A stretch of DNA of 64,000 nucleotides from Treponema sp. UBA4377 (GTDB lineage: Bacteria > Spirochaetota > Spirochaetia > Treponematales > Treponemataceae), in contig DGRX01000027.1 in assembly GCA_002391235.1 (NCBI GenBank), positions 1-64,000 of the forward strand, given 5' to 3'. This document shows positions 35,258 to 43,682 of this stretch, piece after piece (within the stretch, counting starts at the first letter, position 1; every line of letters starts with the position of its first letter). The translations under genes were made by a program, and so were the position numbers. The notes beneath the pieces are model-generated. The model was not told the origin of the DNA, did no database searches, and was given only the letters and a program-made list of their open reading frames with translations.

Positions 35258-37348
35258 TTAGTTGTTGTTTCGCTGGTTTTGCCTTGTGAAGTTTGTGATT
35301 CCCTCTTGCTGTTTTTCCAGCGAGTTAAGCGTTCCTTCCATCTGTCCGTACTTCGCGCGAAGCTCGGCTTCCTTGTCGTCAAGCTGCCGCTCAAGCTTTG
35401 TGATCTTTTTTTGAGTCGAGTCTATTTGCCTGTTAAGGACGCTGTCTTTGTTGGCCAAGATTCCGCCAGTCTGAACGTAGCTGGTAAGCTGCTTGTCGAT
35501 GAGGTAGCCGATTCCGGAGTCAACGATCAAGTCTCCGTCGGAGTCGTAGCCGAAGATTTTCTTTATGTCCTCAAGGTTGTTCTTTAAATTTTCGTCAAGC
35601 TTTTTTTCGTCAATCTCAAGGTAGCCGCGCATTTTTCCTGGATTGTAGCCCGAATAGTTTGTCGCGTTTGTCGAGATTCCGATTTGGTTAAGCATCGTTA
35701 TTTCGGCGTTTTCGGAAAATTTGTATTGCGCCGAAATTATTCTTTGCATCGAGCCTTTCGCGCTGGACAAGCTGAAGTCGTTGAAAAAAAGGCCCAGCTT
35801 TTTTTGGTAGCTTTCTTTTTCATCGTTTGAAAGGTAGTCCAACTCTTGGATTATCTCAGGCTTGTTCTGGCTGAGAATGTTCATCTCGGCCACGGCTTGG
35901 TTGTATTTTCCGACAAACTGGATCAAGGCGTCCTTCGCGCTTTCTGTGTCGGGCTTGATTGAAATCGTAGCGGTTCTTTCTGTTTTTTCGGCAACGTGCA
36001 AGGTGACGCCCGGAACCACGTCGTCGATGTCGTTTTGCGGCCTTGTTATCGTGATTCCTTCGTACTTGATCACCGCGTCTCCGGCCTCGCTTATCGCGTG
36101 GACGGCTTCGTAGCCCAAGTCCTTCTTTGCGTCAAAAGCGGTCATCGCGCTTACTTCAAGCTCAACGCCGGTATTGCGGTTCTTTATCGATATGGCCCTT
36201 ATGCCCGGAAACTTTCTTGCGTCAACGCTGATCTTGGCTTCTTGGCCTAGTCCGGTCTTTTCGTCAAATTCCCAGGTCGCGGCCGGAACTTCGATTTCGC
36301 TTTCCGTTCCGTCTTCCAAAACCGCGTACAAGACGGAATTGCTTCTTATTTCCAGCAAGTCTTCTTTTGGCTTTTCGGGAGCGGGGATTCCAGTTTCGCT
36401 GGCCTTGTTTTCCACGGTTACGCCGCCAAAGCTGACGCTTCCGGCGCCGGGAATGTCTGGCGCGCCGCCTCCCTGGTTTATCGCTTGCGTAATGTCGCTT
36501 GTCTTTCTTGCCTTGATCGTAAACTCAACCCGCGAGTTTTCGTTGGAAGCCACGGCGGCCGGAATCTTTATCTCGCCGCCGCCGCGCGGACCCACCAAAA
36601 GGCCTGTCTTGACGGCCTTTACGTTGGAGGCCGAAAGCTCGGGCATTCCCTCTTGCTCGGCTTGCGAAATCGAGTCGGCGGAAGGGGAGGCCAAATCGCT
36701 TGCCCTTGTTCCAAAAGTCGTGGACTTTGACGCGGTTTTTCTTACCATTTCTTTGTCCAAGGCGTAGTCCAAGGCCGCGTTCTCAAAGACCAAACGGTTT
36801 TCGGCGCCGGTTTTTAGCGATTCGATCAACAGGGCCTTTTGCCCCTTGTTTACTCCGATTAAGGAGGCTTTGATTGTGTTCGCGCCGCGCTTGTTCAAGG
36901 ACGTGATGAAGTCCTCGACTTTTCCGCCGCGCCATTTATATGAGATTGTTTTGTCGCCTGTTTTAAAAGTGTATGTTCCTTCGGGAACTTCTTCGCCTTT
37001 CGCGATTTCCTTGCTTAAAAAGCGGTCGCATGTCGCCGGCGTTATAACGTCGATTTTAAATGAGTCAAAAGCCGCGTCCCGCCCGGCGTCGGCTGTTATA
37101 GCGAATTCATCAGTTGAAGAGGCTAATTTGTTGTTGAAAGGGTTGTCATACGAGTAAAGTGTTTTAACGCTATCTCGCAGCGAGGACATTTTTTGATTGA
37201 CATCGCGCCAAGCGCTTTGCTGCGTCTTGTAAGTTTCGAGCGTATCCTGCTCCCTTGTAAGCGGGATGCGTTCGACTTTCATTAGACCTTCTACGAGATC
37301 ATTGGTTTTATATTTGTCGCTGACGCCCGGTATGCCGATTCCTGCCAT
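35258..37348 (-). CDS. fliD: Flagellar filament cap protein FliD (HAP2)
   Basis: 696 residues. N-terminal coiled region starting GIGIPGVSDKYKTNDLVEGLM, the conserved FliD N-terminus, and a C-terminal coiled coil (about 625-690, INRQIDSTQKKITKLERQLD type) that mediates oligomerisation; the middle is variable. The cap promotes flagellin addition at the filament tip in the periplasm. Preceded by flaG with a 30-nt gap. Confidence 0.92.
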   Translation of the reverse strand: MAGIGIPGVSDKYKTNDLVEGLMKVERIPLTREQDTLETYKTQQSAWRDVNQKMSSLRDSVKTLYSYDNPFNNKLASSTDEFAITADAGRDAAFDSFKIDVITPATCDRFLSKEIAKGEEVPEGTYTFKTGDKTISYKWRGGKVEDFITSLNKRGANTIKASLIGVNKGQKALLIESLKTGAENRLVFENAALDYALDKEMVRKTASKSTTFGTRASDLASPSADSISQAEQEGMPELSASNVKAVKTGLLVGPRGGGEIKIPAAVASNENSRVEFTIKARKTSDITQAINQGGGAPDIPGAGSVSFGGVTVENKASETGIPAPEKPKEDLLEIRSNSVLYAVLEDGTESEIEVPAATWEFDEKTGLGQEAKISVDARKFPGIRAISIKNRNTGVELEVSAMTAFDAKKDLGYEAVHAISEAGDAVIKYEGITITRPQNDIDDVVPGVTLHVAEKTERTATISIKPDTESAKDALIQFVGKYNQAVAEMNILSQNKPEIIQELDYLSNDEKESYQKKLGLFFNDFSLSSAKGSMQRIISAQYKFSENAEITMLNQIGISTNATNYSGYNPGKMRGYLEIDEKKLDENLKNNLEDIKKIFGYDSDGDLIVDSGIGYLIDKQLTSYVQTGGILANKDSVLNRQIDSTQKKITKLERQLDDKEAELRAKYGQMEGTLNSLEKQQEGITNFTRQNQRNNN

Positions 37349-37378
37349 ATAACCCCGATGATGATCCCATGTGAGTTT

Positions 37379-37753
37379 TTAAATCATTTGATCAAACAAA
37401 AGACCCATGGTCTTTCGCATGTTGATTTTTATCCTCTGCATGTCCTCGGACGGTATTTCCTTAAGCACTTTGTTGGTGCTGGGGTCAACCACCCTGATTA
37501 TAACGCTGTTCAATTCTTTGTTGACAGAGAATTGAAGCCTGCGTCCCATCACTTGATCCGACAGTTGCTGCAACTGCTGGACGTCAGCTTTGGTCTGGGC
37601 CATGTTTGCCTCAATGTTTTGAACGACGCTGGCGCCGTCCGCAATATTGAGTTGTTGTTCTACACTTCCTGTACCTGCACTAATAGGAACGGAATTGTAG
37701 CGCATTTGGCCATCCATTGCCAAAGACTGCCCTATGCTACTGATCGTATTCAT
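37379..37753 (-). CDS. flaG: FlaG-family flagellar protein
   Basis: 124 residues. The last ~65 residues (LQFSVNKELNSVIIRVVDP and VLKEIPSEDMQRI) match the FlaG family, found between flagellin and fliD genes and affecting filament length. The N-terminal half is glutamine-rich and likely disordered. A strong CTCCTG complement (AGGAGG) precedes the ATG. A hairpin separates it from flaB. Confidence 0.88.
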   Translation of the reverse strand: MNTISSIGQSLAMDGQMRYNSVPISAGTGSVEQQLNIADGASVVQNIEANMAQTKADVQQLQQLSDQVMGRRLQFSVNKELNSVIIRVVDPSTNKVLKEIPSEDMQRIKINMRKTMGLLFDQMI

Positions 37754-37780
37754 AGGCGTTCCTCCTGAAAAATTAGGAAG

Positions 37781-37802
37781 AGGGAAGGGGCGCGCCTTCC
37801 CT
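37781..37802 (-). terminator. Hairpin between flaB and flaG
   Basis: Perfect 8-bp stem AGGGAAGG / CCTTCCCT around a 6-nt loop. On the minus strand it is followed by a pyrimidine tract (CTTCCTAATTTTT). It could partly end flaB transcription, giving more flagellin than flaG-fliD mRNA, or act as a processing/stability hairpin. Confidence 0.6.
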
Positions 37803-37863
37803 TTTCCACGCTTTTGTCAAAAAGACGACATCCAGTGATCTCTTTAACAACTGCGATTTTAGA

Positions 37864-38712
37864 CTATCTCAACAATCCAAGAACATTCTGAGACTGTGAG
37901 TTGGCCTGAGCGAGCATAGCGGTTCCAGACTGTGTGAGAATCTGGTTCTTTGTATACTCAACCATTTCAGAAGCCATGTCGGTGTCGCGGATGCGGCTCT
38001 CGGCGGCCTGAAGGTTTTCGGCAGCAACTTGAACGCCGTTTGAGGCCATTTCAAAGCGGTTCTGGTAAGCGCCCAAATCCGCGCGCTGCTTGGAAACAGT
38101 TGTAAGCGCGGCGTCCACTGTACCAATCGCCATGTTGGCGCTCTCGGGGTTAGCGATGCTAACCTGCTCGTCTGTGCCCTGTGTTCCCTTGAGTCCAAGG
38201 GCCTGGGCTGTCATTGTGCCAATGTATACTCTCGCGTTCTGGTCCATGTTGGCGCCAATCTGGAACTGCATCACTCTTTCAGAATTCTCGGCAAAGCCGC
38301 CTGTAAGAATGTTCATTCCATTGAACTGAGCCTGGCTGGCAATGCGGTCAACTTCAGAAACAAGCTGAGAAACCTCTACCTGAATCTGCATGCGGTCTTC
38401 GTCGGAATAGATTCCGTTGGCAGACTGCACTGAAAGCTCGCGAATGCGCTGAAGGATGTCTGTAGTTTCCTGCAAGTATCCTTCTGTAGCCTGAATGAAT
38501 GAAACACCATTCTGGATGTTTCTGTTAGCCTGGTTCAAGCCGCGAACCTGGCTGCGCATCTTTTCAGATACGGCCAAGCCTGAAGCGTCGTCGCCGGCGC
38601 GGTTGATCTTTTCGCCAGAGCTAAGTTTTTCAATGTTGCCCATGATAGCGTCATTTGACATGCCAAGTGTGCGGTTAGCATACATCGCGCTCATGTTGTG
38701 GTTAATAATCAT
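37864..38712 (-). CDS. flaB: Periplasmic flagellin FlaB, copy downstream
   Basis: 282 residues with the flagellin N- and C-terminal D0/D1 helices and almost no variable middle, as in spirochaete FlaB core proteins: IINHNMSAMYANRTLG at the start, NRAGDDASGLAVSEKMR, and ANSQSQNVLGLLR at the end. FlaB proteins form the core of the periplasmic filament; no signal peptide, since export is through the flagellar type III system. GGAGGG lies 7 nt before the ATG. The leader is about 220 nt and structured. Confidence 0.95.
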   Translation of the reverse strand: MIINHNMSAMYANRTLGMSNDAIMGNIEKLSSGEKINRAGDDASGLAVSEKMRSQVRGLNQANRNIQNGVSFIQATEGYLQETTDILQRIRELSVQSANGIYSDEDRMQIQVEVSQLVSEVDRIASQAQFNGMNILTGGFAENSERVMQFQIGANMDQNARVYIGTMTAQALGLKGTQGTDEQVSIANPESANMAIGTVDAALTTVSKQRADLGAYQNRFEMASNGVQVAAENLQAAESRIRDTDMASEMVEYTKNQILTQSGTAMLAQANSQSQNVLGLLR

Positions 38713-38776
38713 GTTAAGCCCTCCATGTGTTTTAAACTACGCTACGTCTTGTAACGCGTCCTGTTCGCGCGGGCGA

Positions 38777-38863
38777 TGCCGGTTTATGCGCCCCCGGCAC
38801 GTTTCAACCCCATTGCGGCAGGAAAAAATGCTTCGCGTTTTACGAAACATTTTTTTCTGCCGC
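38777..38863 (-). promoter_or_regulatory. Two stem-loops in the long leader of the downstream flaB
   Basis: The first hairpin (38815-38863) pairs GCGGCAG plus an A-run and TG with CATTTTTTT and CTGCCGC. The second (38777-38799) pairs TGCCGG with CCGGCA. Both lie between the promoter and the start codon of flaB. They could stabilise the mRNA or control translation. The surrounding gap 38713-39054 otherwise holds only the promoter and a terminator-like hairpin. Confidence 0.6.
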
Positions 38864-38938
38864 CGCTCGCAGCGCATGGCTGGCTTTTTATATGTCAAAG
38901 ATCAAAGCGCGGTTGAAAACGCGCCTATAGTTACTACA

Positions 38939-38967
38939 ATTTTAGTCCGATTTTGTTGATTTGTCAA
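38939..38967 (-). promoter_or_regulatory. Sigma-70 type promoter of the downstream flaB
   Basis: Minus strand: TTGACA (38962-38967), 17-bp spacer, TAAAAT (38939-38944). It differs from the sigma-28-like promoter of the other flaB, so the two flagellins may be controlled differently. Confidence 0.75.
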
Positions 38968-38983
38968 GGCTTTTTACACGCAG

Positions 38984-39037
38984 AAAAGGGGAGGGCAAGA
39001 AAAGCGAGCGCTTTCCTCGTCCGTCCCCTCCACTTTT
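38984..39037 (-). terminator. Branched hairpin after the first flaB
   Basis: Outer stem AAAAG-GGAGGG / CCCTCC-CTTTT with one G/A mismatch; an inner AAAGC / GCTTT hairpin. It starts about 20 nt after the flaB stop on the minus strand. The U-tract is short (TTTT), so it may be a weak terminator or a 3' stabiliser. Confidence 0.6.
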
Positions 39038-39054
39038 GTGTATTATTCTGTCAA

Positions 39055-39915
39055 CTATCTCAACAATGACAAGACGTTCTGGCTCTGTGTGTTAGCCTGG
39101 GCCAACATCGCAGTTCCGGCCTGCTGAAGGACAGAGTTCTTTGTGAACTCAACCATCTGGCTGGCCATGTCTGTGTCGCGGATGCGGCTCTCAGAAGCCT
39201 GCAAGTTCTCAGCGCCGATGTCAAGGCCGCGAACGGCGTATTCCATGCGGTTCTGATAGGCGCCAAGGTCGGCGCGCTGCTTGTTGATTCTCTTGAGGGC
39301 CTCGTCGATTACGCCGATGGCGTGGTTGGCGTCATCCGGAGCGGCCAAGTTAATCTTGTCGCCTGTTCCGATTTCGCGAACTCCAAGGGCTTCGGCTGTC
39401 ATCGTTCCGATGAAAACCTGCATTCTCTGGTCCATGTTGGCGCCGATGTGGAACCACATAGATCCTGTCACAGTGTTTTCTCCCATGGGCTGGGCAAAGC
39501 GGCCGGTGAGCATGTTCATGCCGTTGAACTGGGCGGCGCTCGCGATGCGGTCTACCTCAGAAACAAGGGCGCTGACTTCGACTTGAATCTGCATGCGGTC
39601 TTCGTCGGAATAGATTCCGTTTGAAGCCTGAACGGCAAGCTCGCGGATGCGCTGCATGATGTCAGTTGTCTCCTGAAGATAGCCTTCGGTTGTCTGGATG
39701 AAACTGATTCCATTCTGAGCGTTCTCTGAAGCCTGGTTCAAACCGCGGATTTGGGCGCGCATTTTTTCAGAAACTGCAAGTCCTGAAGCGTCGTCGCCGG
39801 CGCGGTTGATTCTTTCGCCTGAAGAGAGTTTTTCCATGTCTTTGGAGAGACCAAGACCCGTTACGCCGAGCTGACGATTGGCGTACATAGCTGACATGTT
39901 GTGGTTGATAACCAT
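39055..39915 (-). CDS. flaB: Periplasmic flagellin FlaB, first copy
   Basis: 286 residues from ATG 39915, with AAGGAGGAA upstream. Same architecture as the other FlaB: VINHNMSAMYANRQLG, the NRAGDDASGLAVSEKMRAQ core, ANTQSQNVLSLLR at the end. Differs mainly in the middle (a short GENTVTGSMW insertion). Two paralogues fit the spirochaete pattern of several FlaB proteins sharing one filament. Expressed from a sigma-28-like promoter about 160 nt upstream. Confidence 0.95.
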   Translation of the reverse strand: MVINHNMSAMYANRQLGVTGLGLSKDMEKLSSGERINRAGDDASGLAVSEKMRAQIRGLNQASENAQNGISFIQTTEGYLQETTDIMQRIRELAVQASNGIYSDEDRMQIQVEVSALVSEVDRIASAAQFNGMNMLTGRFAQPMGENTVTGSMWFHIGANMDQRMQVFIGTMTAEALGVREIGTGDKINLAAPDDANHAIGVIDEALKRINKQRADLGAYQNRMEYAVRGLDIGAENLQASESRIRDTDMASQMVEFTKNSVLQQAGTAMLAQANTQSQNVLSLLR

Positions 39916-39966
39916 AGATTTCCTCCTTGGAAATATGTCGATGAGCAAAATCCTTTTTGCTCCAAA

Positions 39967-40019
39967 AGTATAAAATTGCGCTTCAGCATAACAAGGCTAC
40001 ATCCACGCAGTTTTATACT
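39967..40019 (-). promoter_or_regulatory. Inverted repeat in the leader of the first flaB
   Basis: Arms AGTATAAAATTGCG and CGCAGTTTTATACT pair at 13 of 14 positions around a 25-nt loop. On the minus strand the second arm is followed by TTTT, like an attenuator. It lies between the sigma-28-like promoter and the ribosome-binding site. Confidence 0.6.
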
Positions 40020-40076
40020 GATTCGTCTGAAGTCAGTTCCAGCCGGAACTTTACCCTTCATAACTCTTCATAATAA

Positions 40077-40104
40077 TTTTCGGCCCGCGCCGCGAAAAAC
40101 TTTA
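40077..40104 (-). promoter_or_regulatory. Sigma-28 (FliA) type promoter of flaB
   Basis: Minus strand: TAAAGTTT starting at 40104, then GCCGAAAA at 40084-40077, with 16 bp between TAAA and GCCG. The FliA consensus is TAAAGTTT and GCCGATAA with TAAA-N15-GCCG. Upstream of a flagellin gene this is the expected promoter class. Confidence 0.65.
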
Positions 40105-40147
40105 GCGAATTTTTTAAAAAAAATGAAAAAAAATATAAAAAAATGAC

Positions 40148-40319
40148 AAAAAGGCGAAAAAAACGCTCCCAGTTGCGGCTGCGTCATTGCGGAACCGCTT
40201 GATAACTGCGCTACTCGCTGTTTGCGCTTGAAACTATTTTACTTCGCCGCTTACGCGGCGGCGCAAACAGAGAGTTTCCGCAAGCCGCCCCGCGACTTCC
40301 GCGTTTTTTTCGCCTTTTT
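40148..40319 (-). repeat. Structured intergenic element, family A copy 2
   Basis: 172 bp bounded by perfect 19-bp terminal inverted repeats (AAAAAGGCGAAAAAAACGC at 40148-40166; its complement at 40301-40319). On the minus strand the nested stems are GCGGCT/AGCCGC, TTGCGGAA/TTCCGCAA, ACTCTCTGTTTGCGC/GCGCAAACAGCGAGT (the same single T/C mismatch as copy 1) and CGCCGC-GTAA-GCGGCG. It lies just upstream of the flaB promoter in the same direction. It is the main content of the gap 39916-40326. Confidence 0.85.
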
Positions 40320-40326
40320 GGTTAAT

Positions 40327-41001
40327 TTACAATGTTTTTATTATTTCTAAAATGGCGCGGGTGGCTTTGCCGCGGTGGGAAATCGCGTTTTTTTGGTCGG
40401 CGCTAAGCTCGGCCACCGTCTTTTTGTATTGCGGTAGGTAGATTATCGGGTCGTAGCCAAAGCCGCCGGAGCCGCGAGCGTCCTCGATTCGCTCGATTAC
40501 GCTTCCTTCCATCGTCTCTTGCGCGATGAAAAAGCGGCTGGGATTGACCAAAAGGACCATCGAGCAGGAATAGTGGCAGCTGCGCGGCCCGTTTTGGTAC
40601 AAAAAGCCGTTTTTGGGCTGCCCGCCAGCCAGCGCGGCCGTGGTTTGTTCTATTAAATGTCGGTTTTGCTCGTCCTGGCTGATTTTGCTTCCGTCGGGCT
40701 TTCCTTTCATAAAGTCCGGCCCCGCGTAGCGCGCCGACCAAACGCCGGGAGCCCCGCCCAAGGCGTCCACGCAAATGCCCGAGTCGTCGGCCATGACAAG
40801 CGGGGGCGTTTTTTCTAGCGAGCGCGCCTTGTGCCACAAGTCCAGGGCCTTTATCATCGAATTTTGGTAAAAATCCGTTCCCGTTTCCTCGGGATCAAAG
40901 TCGATTCCCATTTCCTTGGGGATGACAACCTCAAAGTCCGGCAAAACCTGGCTGATTTCGCGCTTTTTGTTCAAATTTCCTGTGGCAAGATAAATTTTCA
41001 T
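40327..41001 (-). CDS. rdgB: Non-canonical purine NTP pyrophosphatase (RdgB/HAM1)
   Basis: 224 residues from ATG 41001; an upstream in-frame ATG would overlap the promoter. KIYLATGNLNKKREI is the HAM1 nucleotide-binding start, DDSGICVDALGGAPGVWSAR the catalytic region, and GSGGFGYDPIIYLP and SHRGKATRAI close the active site. Hydrolyses (d)ITP and XTP to keep them out of nucleic acids. A lysine/glutamine-rich stretch (about 106-140) makes it longer than E. coli RdgB (~197 aa). Confidence 0.93.
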   Translation of the reverse strand: MKIYLATGNLNKKREISQVLPDFEVVIPKEMGIDFDPEETGTDFYQNSMIKALDLWHKARSLEKTPPLVMADDSGICVDALGGAPGVWSARYAGPDFMKGKPDGSKISQDEQNRHLIEQTTAALAGGQPKNGFLYQNGPRSCHYSCSMVLLVNPSRFFIAQETMEGSVIERIEDARGSGGFGYDPIIYLPQYKKTVAELSADQKNAISHRGKATRAILEIIKTL

Positions 41002-41008
41002 AGGCGGA

Positions 41009-41037
41009 ATAATAGCGGAAAAGAGCGCGAAAGGCAA
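41009..41037 (-). promoter_or_regulatory. Promoter of rdgB, close to the start codon
   Basis: Minus strand: TTGCCT (41032-41037), 17-bp spacer, TATTAT (41009-41014), then 7 nt to ATG. No Shine-Dalgarno site; predicted leaderless. Confidence 0.5.
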
Positions 41038-41108
41038 GCGGAATTCAGAAGTTGGCGCGATTCTTGCTATATTAATGCATATTAATTAAATGTTAGAGGG
41101 GAAAAGTT

Positions 41109-42077
41109 ATGGAAGACTGCGAGTTGGACATGATTCCGGAAATGTGGAAAAAAGGGAGTTTGAGCAAGGAGGAGGCCGTGATGAAAATACTTGAGCGCGT
41201 GTACATGAATCCAGGCCGCTTCAATTTGCTTGACATGGATGAGGACGAACGAAGCGATTTTTTGTTGAGCGCCGTTCCTAAATTCAAGGGAATCCTTGAC
41301 CGCTACGACAAACGGCTTGGGCCTTTGGGCGCCTATCTTTTTTATTCGCTTCCGGGAATCAGGCTTTCTTGGTCAAGAAAAAAAGAGGAGGAAACCGCAA
41401 GCAAGCGGGCGACAAGAAGGAATCTTAAGAACATATATGAAATCGAGGTTGAAAAGAACAGCCGCTTGGGGCGGGCCGGAGAGGACGGCTCGCTAAAGGT
41501 GAGGGATGCCGGCGGAGATGGCTTTGAGGAGCCGCTGGTTTTTAGGCGAGTCTTTGGCCGCCGCAAAAATTTGCTTGAGCCAAAGGAAGTTTTTTACAAA
41601 AAGCGGGCCGCGTTTGTTCTAGCCTTAAAGTCGGCGTGGTACATTGACGATTCCAGCCTTGGAAAAATAAGCGGCTATTGCGGCTTTTCAAAAGAGCGGG
41701 TTTTTGAGACGATGCGAAAAATCAAGGACAGCTTGTTGGAGCGGAGCGAAAAGCGGGCAAAAGTGGAGGCTTGCCGCGACAGGGCCTGGGGCTTTGTTTG
41801 CAAGTACAGGGAGATGCTCGCCCGGACGGATCCATCAAGCTCAAAATTCATTCTTTTAAAAAAGAAGCTGGACTATCAATTGAATTCTTGGAAAAACAAA
41901 AACAAGCTTTTGCAAAGCTGCCAAATGACTTTGGCTCCAAGAAACAATGAGTTGGCCAAGATTTTAAAAGTCAAGCCCTACAGAATCAGCGTCTTTTTAA
42001 ATTACGCCAAAAAGCTTGAAAAGTCTGGAGAAAGGCTTCTTTGCGCGGACGATGGCGAAGACCTGCGCAAACCTTGA
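41109..42077 (+). CDS. Unknown helical protein
   Basis: 322 residues, strongly basic and helical, with AGAGGGG upstream of the ATG. No signal peptide or membrane helix. Near the C-terminus, APRNNELAKILKVKPYRISVF resembles a helix-turn-helix, and the CGFSKERVFETMRKIKDS segment (about 195-213) a second one. A DNA-binding or sigma-region-4-like role is possible but unproven. The panB promoter overlaps its last codons. Confidence 0.7.
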   Translation: MEDCELDMIPEMWKKGSLSKEEAVMKILERVYMNPGRFNLLDMDEDERSDFLLSAVPKFKGILDRYDKRLGPLGAYLFYSLPGIRLSWSRKKEEETASKRATRRNLKNIYEIEVEKNSRLGRAGEDGSLKVRDAGGDGFEEPLVFRRVFGRRKNLLEPKEVFYKKRAAFVLALKSAWYIDDSSLGKISGYCGFSKERVFETMRKIKDSLLERSEKRAKVEACRDRAWGFVCKYREMLARTDPSSSKFILLKKKLDYQLNSWKNKNKLLQSCQMTLAPRNNELAKILKVKPYRISVFLNYAKKLEKSGERLLCADDGEDLRKP

Positions 42078-42103
42078 CAAAGGGCGGGGAAGTCCGCTAT
42101 AGT
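42074..42103 (+). promoter_or_regulatory. Sigma-70 promoter of the pan/coa cluster
   Basis: TTGACA (42074-42079) overlaps the previous stop codon; 18-bp spacer; TATAGT (42098-42103). The leader to ATG 42142 is about 33 nt and contains AAAGGACAGG. Confidence 0.7.
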
Positions 42104-42141
42104 TGAACTGCAGACTTGATCACTTTAAAAGGACAGGTACT

Positions 42142-42894
42142 ATGACAGTTCTAGACTTTCCCGCCTTCAAAAAAGAGGGCAAAAAAATCTCAATGATTAC
42201 GTGCTACGACGCGGCCTTCGCCAAAATCGTAGGAGCCTCAAACGTTGACTGCATTCTTATCGGCGACTCATGCTCGATGGTCATGCACGGAAAGCCGACG
42301 ACGGTTTGCGGAACGATGCAAATGATGGTGGACCACACGGCCGCCGTCCGCGCCGGAACCGACAAATTCATCGTCGGCGACATGCCCTTTTTGGCCACAA
42401 GAAAATCCTTGGCCGACACGGTTGAGAGCGCGGGCCGCCTTTTGGCCGCCGGCACCAATGCCGTAAAGATTGAGCGAATCGACACGCAGGCCGACACGAT
42501 AAAGTATTTGGTCGACTCAGGAATCCCGGTAATGGCGCACCTTGGGCTTACACCGCAATTTTTCAACGCGATGGGCGGCCACAAAAAGCAGGGGAAGACT
42601 GACAGCGAGGCCGAGCGCATTTACCAAGAAGCGCTTTTGGCCGAAAAGTGCGGCTGCTTCGCCATTGTCTTGGAATGCATCCCGGAGGACTTGGCGGGGC
42701 GCATAACCCATGCCGTTTCAATTCCTACGATTGGAATCGGAAGCGGCCGCGACTGCGACGGCCAGGTTTTGGTTTTGCAGGACGCTTTGGGAATGACGCA
42801 GGGCGCGCCCAAGTTTGCCCATAAGTTTATGGACGGCTGGAACTTGATCCTTGGCGCGCTCAACGACTATGACGCGGACACTAAGCGCGGCTAA
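42142..42894 (+). CDS. panB: 3-Methyl-2-oxobutanoate hydroxymethyltransferase
   Basis: 250 residues from ATG 42142; an earlier in-frame ATG at 42103 overlaps the -10 box. MITCYDAAFAKI, GDSCSMVMHG (metal Asp), and IGIGSGRDCDGQVLV are PanB signatures. Adds a hydroxymethyl group from methylene-THF to ketoisovalerate, the first pantothenate step. First gene of panB-panC-coaC-coaB-coaX-panD. Confidence 0.95.
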   Translation: MTVLDFPAFKKEGKKISMITCYDAAFAKIVGASNVDCILIGDSCSMVMHGKPTTVCGTMQMMVDHTAAVRAGTDKFIVGDMPFLATRKSLADTVESAGRLLAAGTNAVKIERIDTQADTIKYLVDSGIPVMAHLGLTPQFFNAMGGHKKQGKTDSEAERIYQEALLAEKCGCFAIVLECIPEDLAGRITHAVSIPTIGIGSGRDCDGQVLVLQDALGMTQGAPKFAHKFMDGWNLILGALNDYDADTKRG

Positions 42895-42929
42895 CCGCGC
42901 GAACAGCCGTATTATTGGAGGACAAAAAA

Positions 42930-43682
42930 ATGAAAATCATACGAACCGTAAAAGAATTTAAAGAGGAGCGCGCCAAGATCGGCGCCGAAAAATCCGTGGG
43001 CTTTGTTCCGACGATGGGTGGCCTTCACGAGGGCCACATGTCGCTTGTAAAAAAATGCCGCGAGAACAACGACGTCACCGTCGTGAGCGTCTACCTTAAC
43101 CCGACGCAGTTCAACGACAAGAACGACTTGAACACTTACCCGGCGAACTTTGACGACGACAAGGCCTTGCTTGAAAAAAACGGCTGCGACATTTTGTTCG
43201 CTCCCACTTATCCTGAAATGTATCCCGACGACTACAAGTACAAGGTGACAGAAAACGATTTTTCAAAATTGCTTTGCGGGGCAAAAAGGCCCGGCCACTT
43301 TGACGGCGTTCTTACCGTCGTAATGAAGCTCTTTAACATCGTCCGCCCGCAAAACGCCTACTTTGGCGAGAAGGACTTTCAGCAGTATGTTCTTTTGCGC
43401 GAAATGATCAAGGCCTTTTTCATGGACATAAACATCGTGCCATGTCCGATCGTGCGCCAGGAGGACGGCCTTGCGATAAGTTCCCGCAACAGAAAATTGA
43501 GCGCGGAAGGCCTGAAGAAGGCGCCTATGCTGCATAAAATTTTGGCGGAAAAGTCGAGCGTGGCCGAAAAGGAAAAGGCGCTTGCGGAAGCGGGCTTTAC
43601 TGTTGACTATGTCACCGAATACGACGGCCGCTTGTACGCGGCGGCCTTTTTGGAAGGCGTGAGGTTGATTGACAATGTCTAA
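42930..43682 (+). CDS. panC: Pantothenate synthetase (pantoate-beta-alanine ligase)
   Basis: 250 residues from ATG 42930 (GGAGGA site). VPTMGGLHEGHMSLV carries the HxGH ATP motif; REDGLAISSRNRKL is the KMSKS-like loop. Joins pantoate and beta-alanine. About 30 residues shorter than E. coli PanC (283), with the C-terminal domain compacted, but it ends in the usual RLIDN. Confidence 0.93.
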   Translation: MKIIRTVKEFKEERAKIGAEKSVGFVPTMGGLHEGHMSLVKKCRENNDVTVVSVYLNPTQFNDKNDLNTYPANFDDDKALLEKNGCDILFAPTYPEMYPDDYKYKVTENDFSKLLCGAKRPGHFDGVLTVVMKLFNIVRPQNAYFGEKDFQQYVLLREMIKAFFMDINIVPCPIVRQEDGLAISSRNRKLSAEGLKKAPMLHKILAEKSSVAEKEKALAEAGFTVDYVTEYDGRLYAAAFLEGVRLIDNV

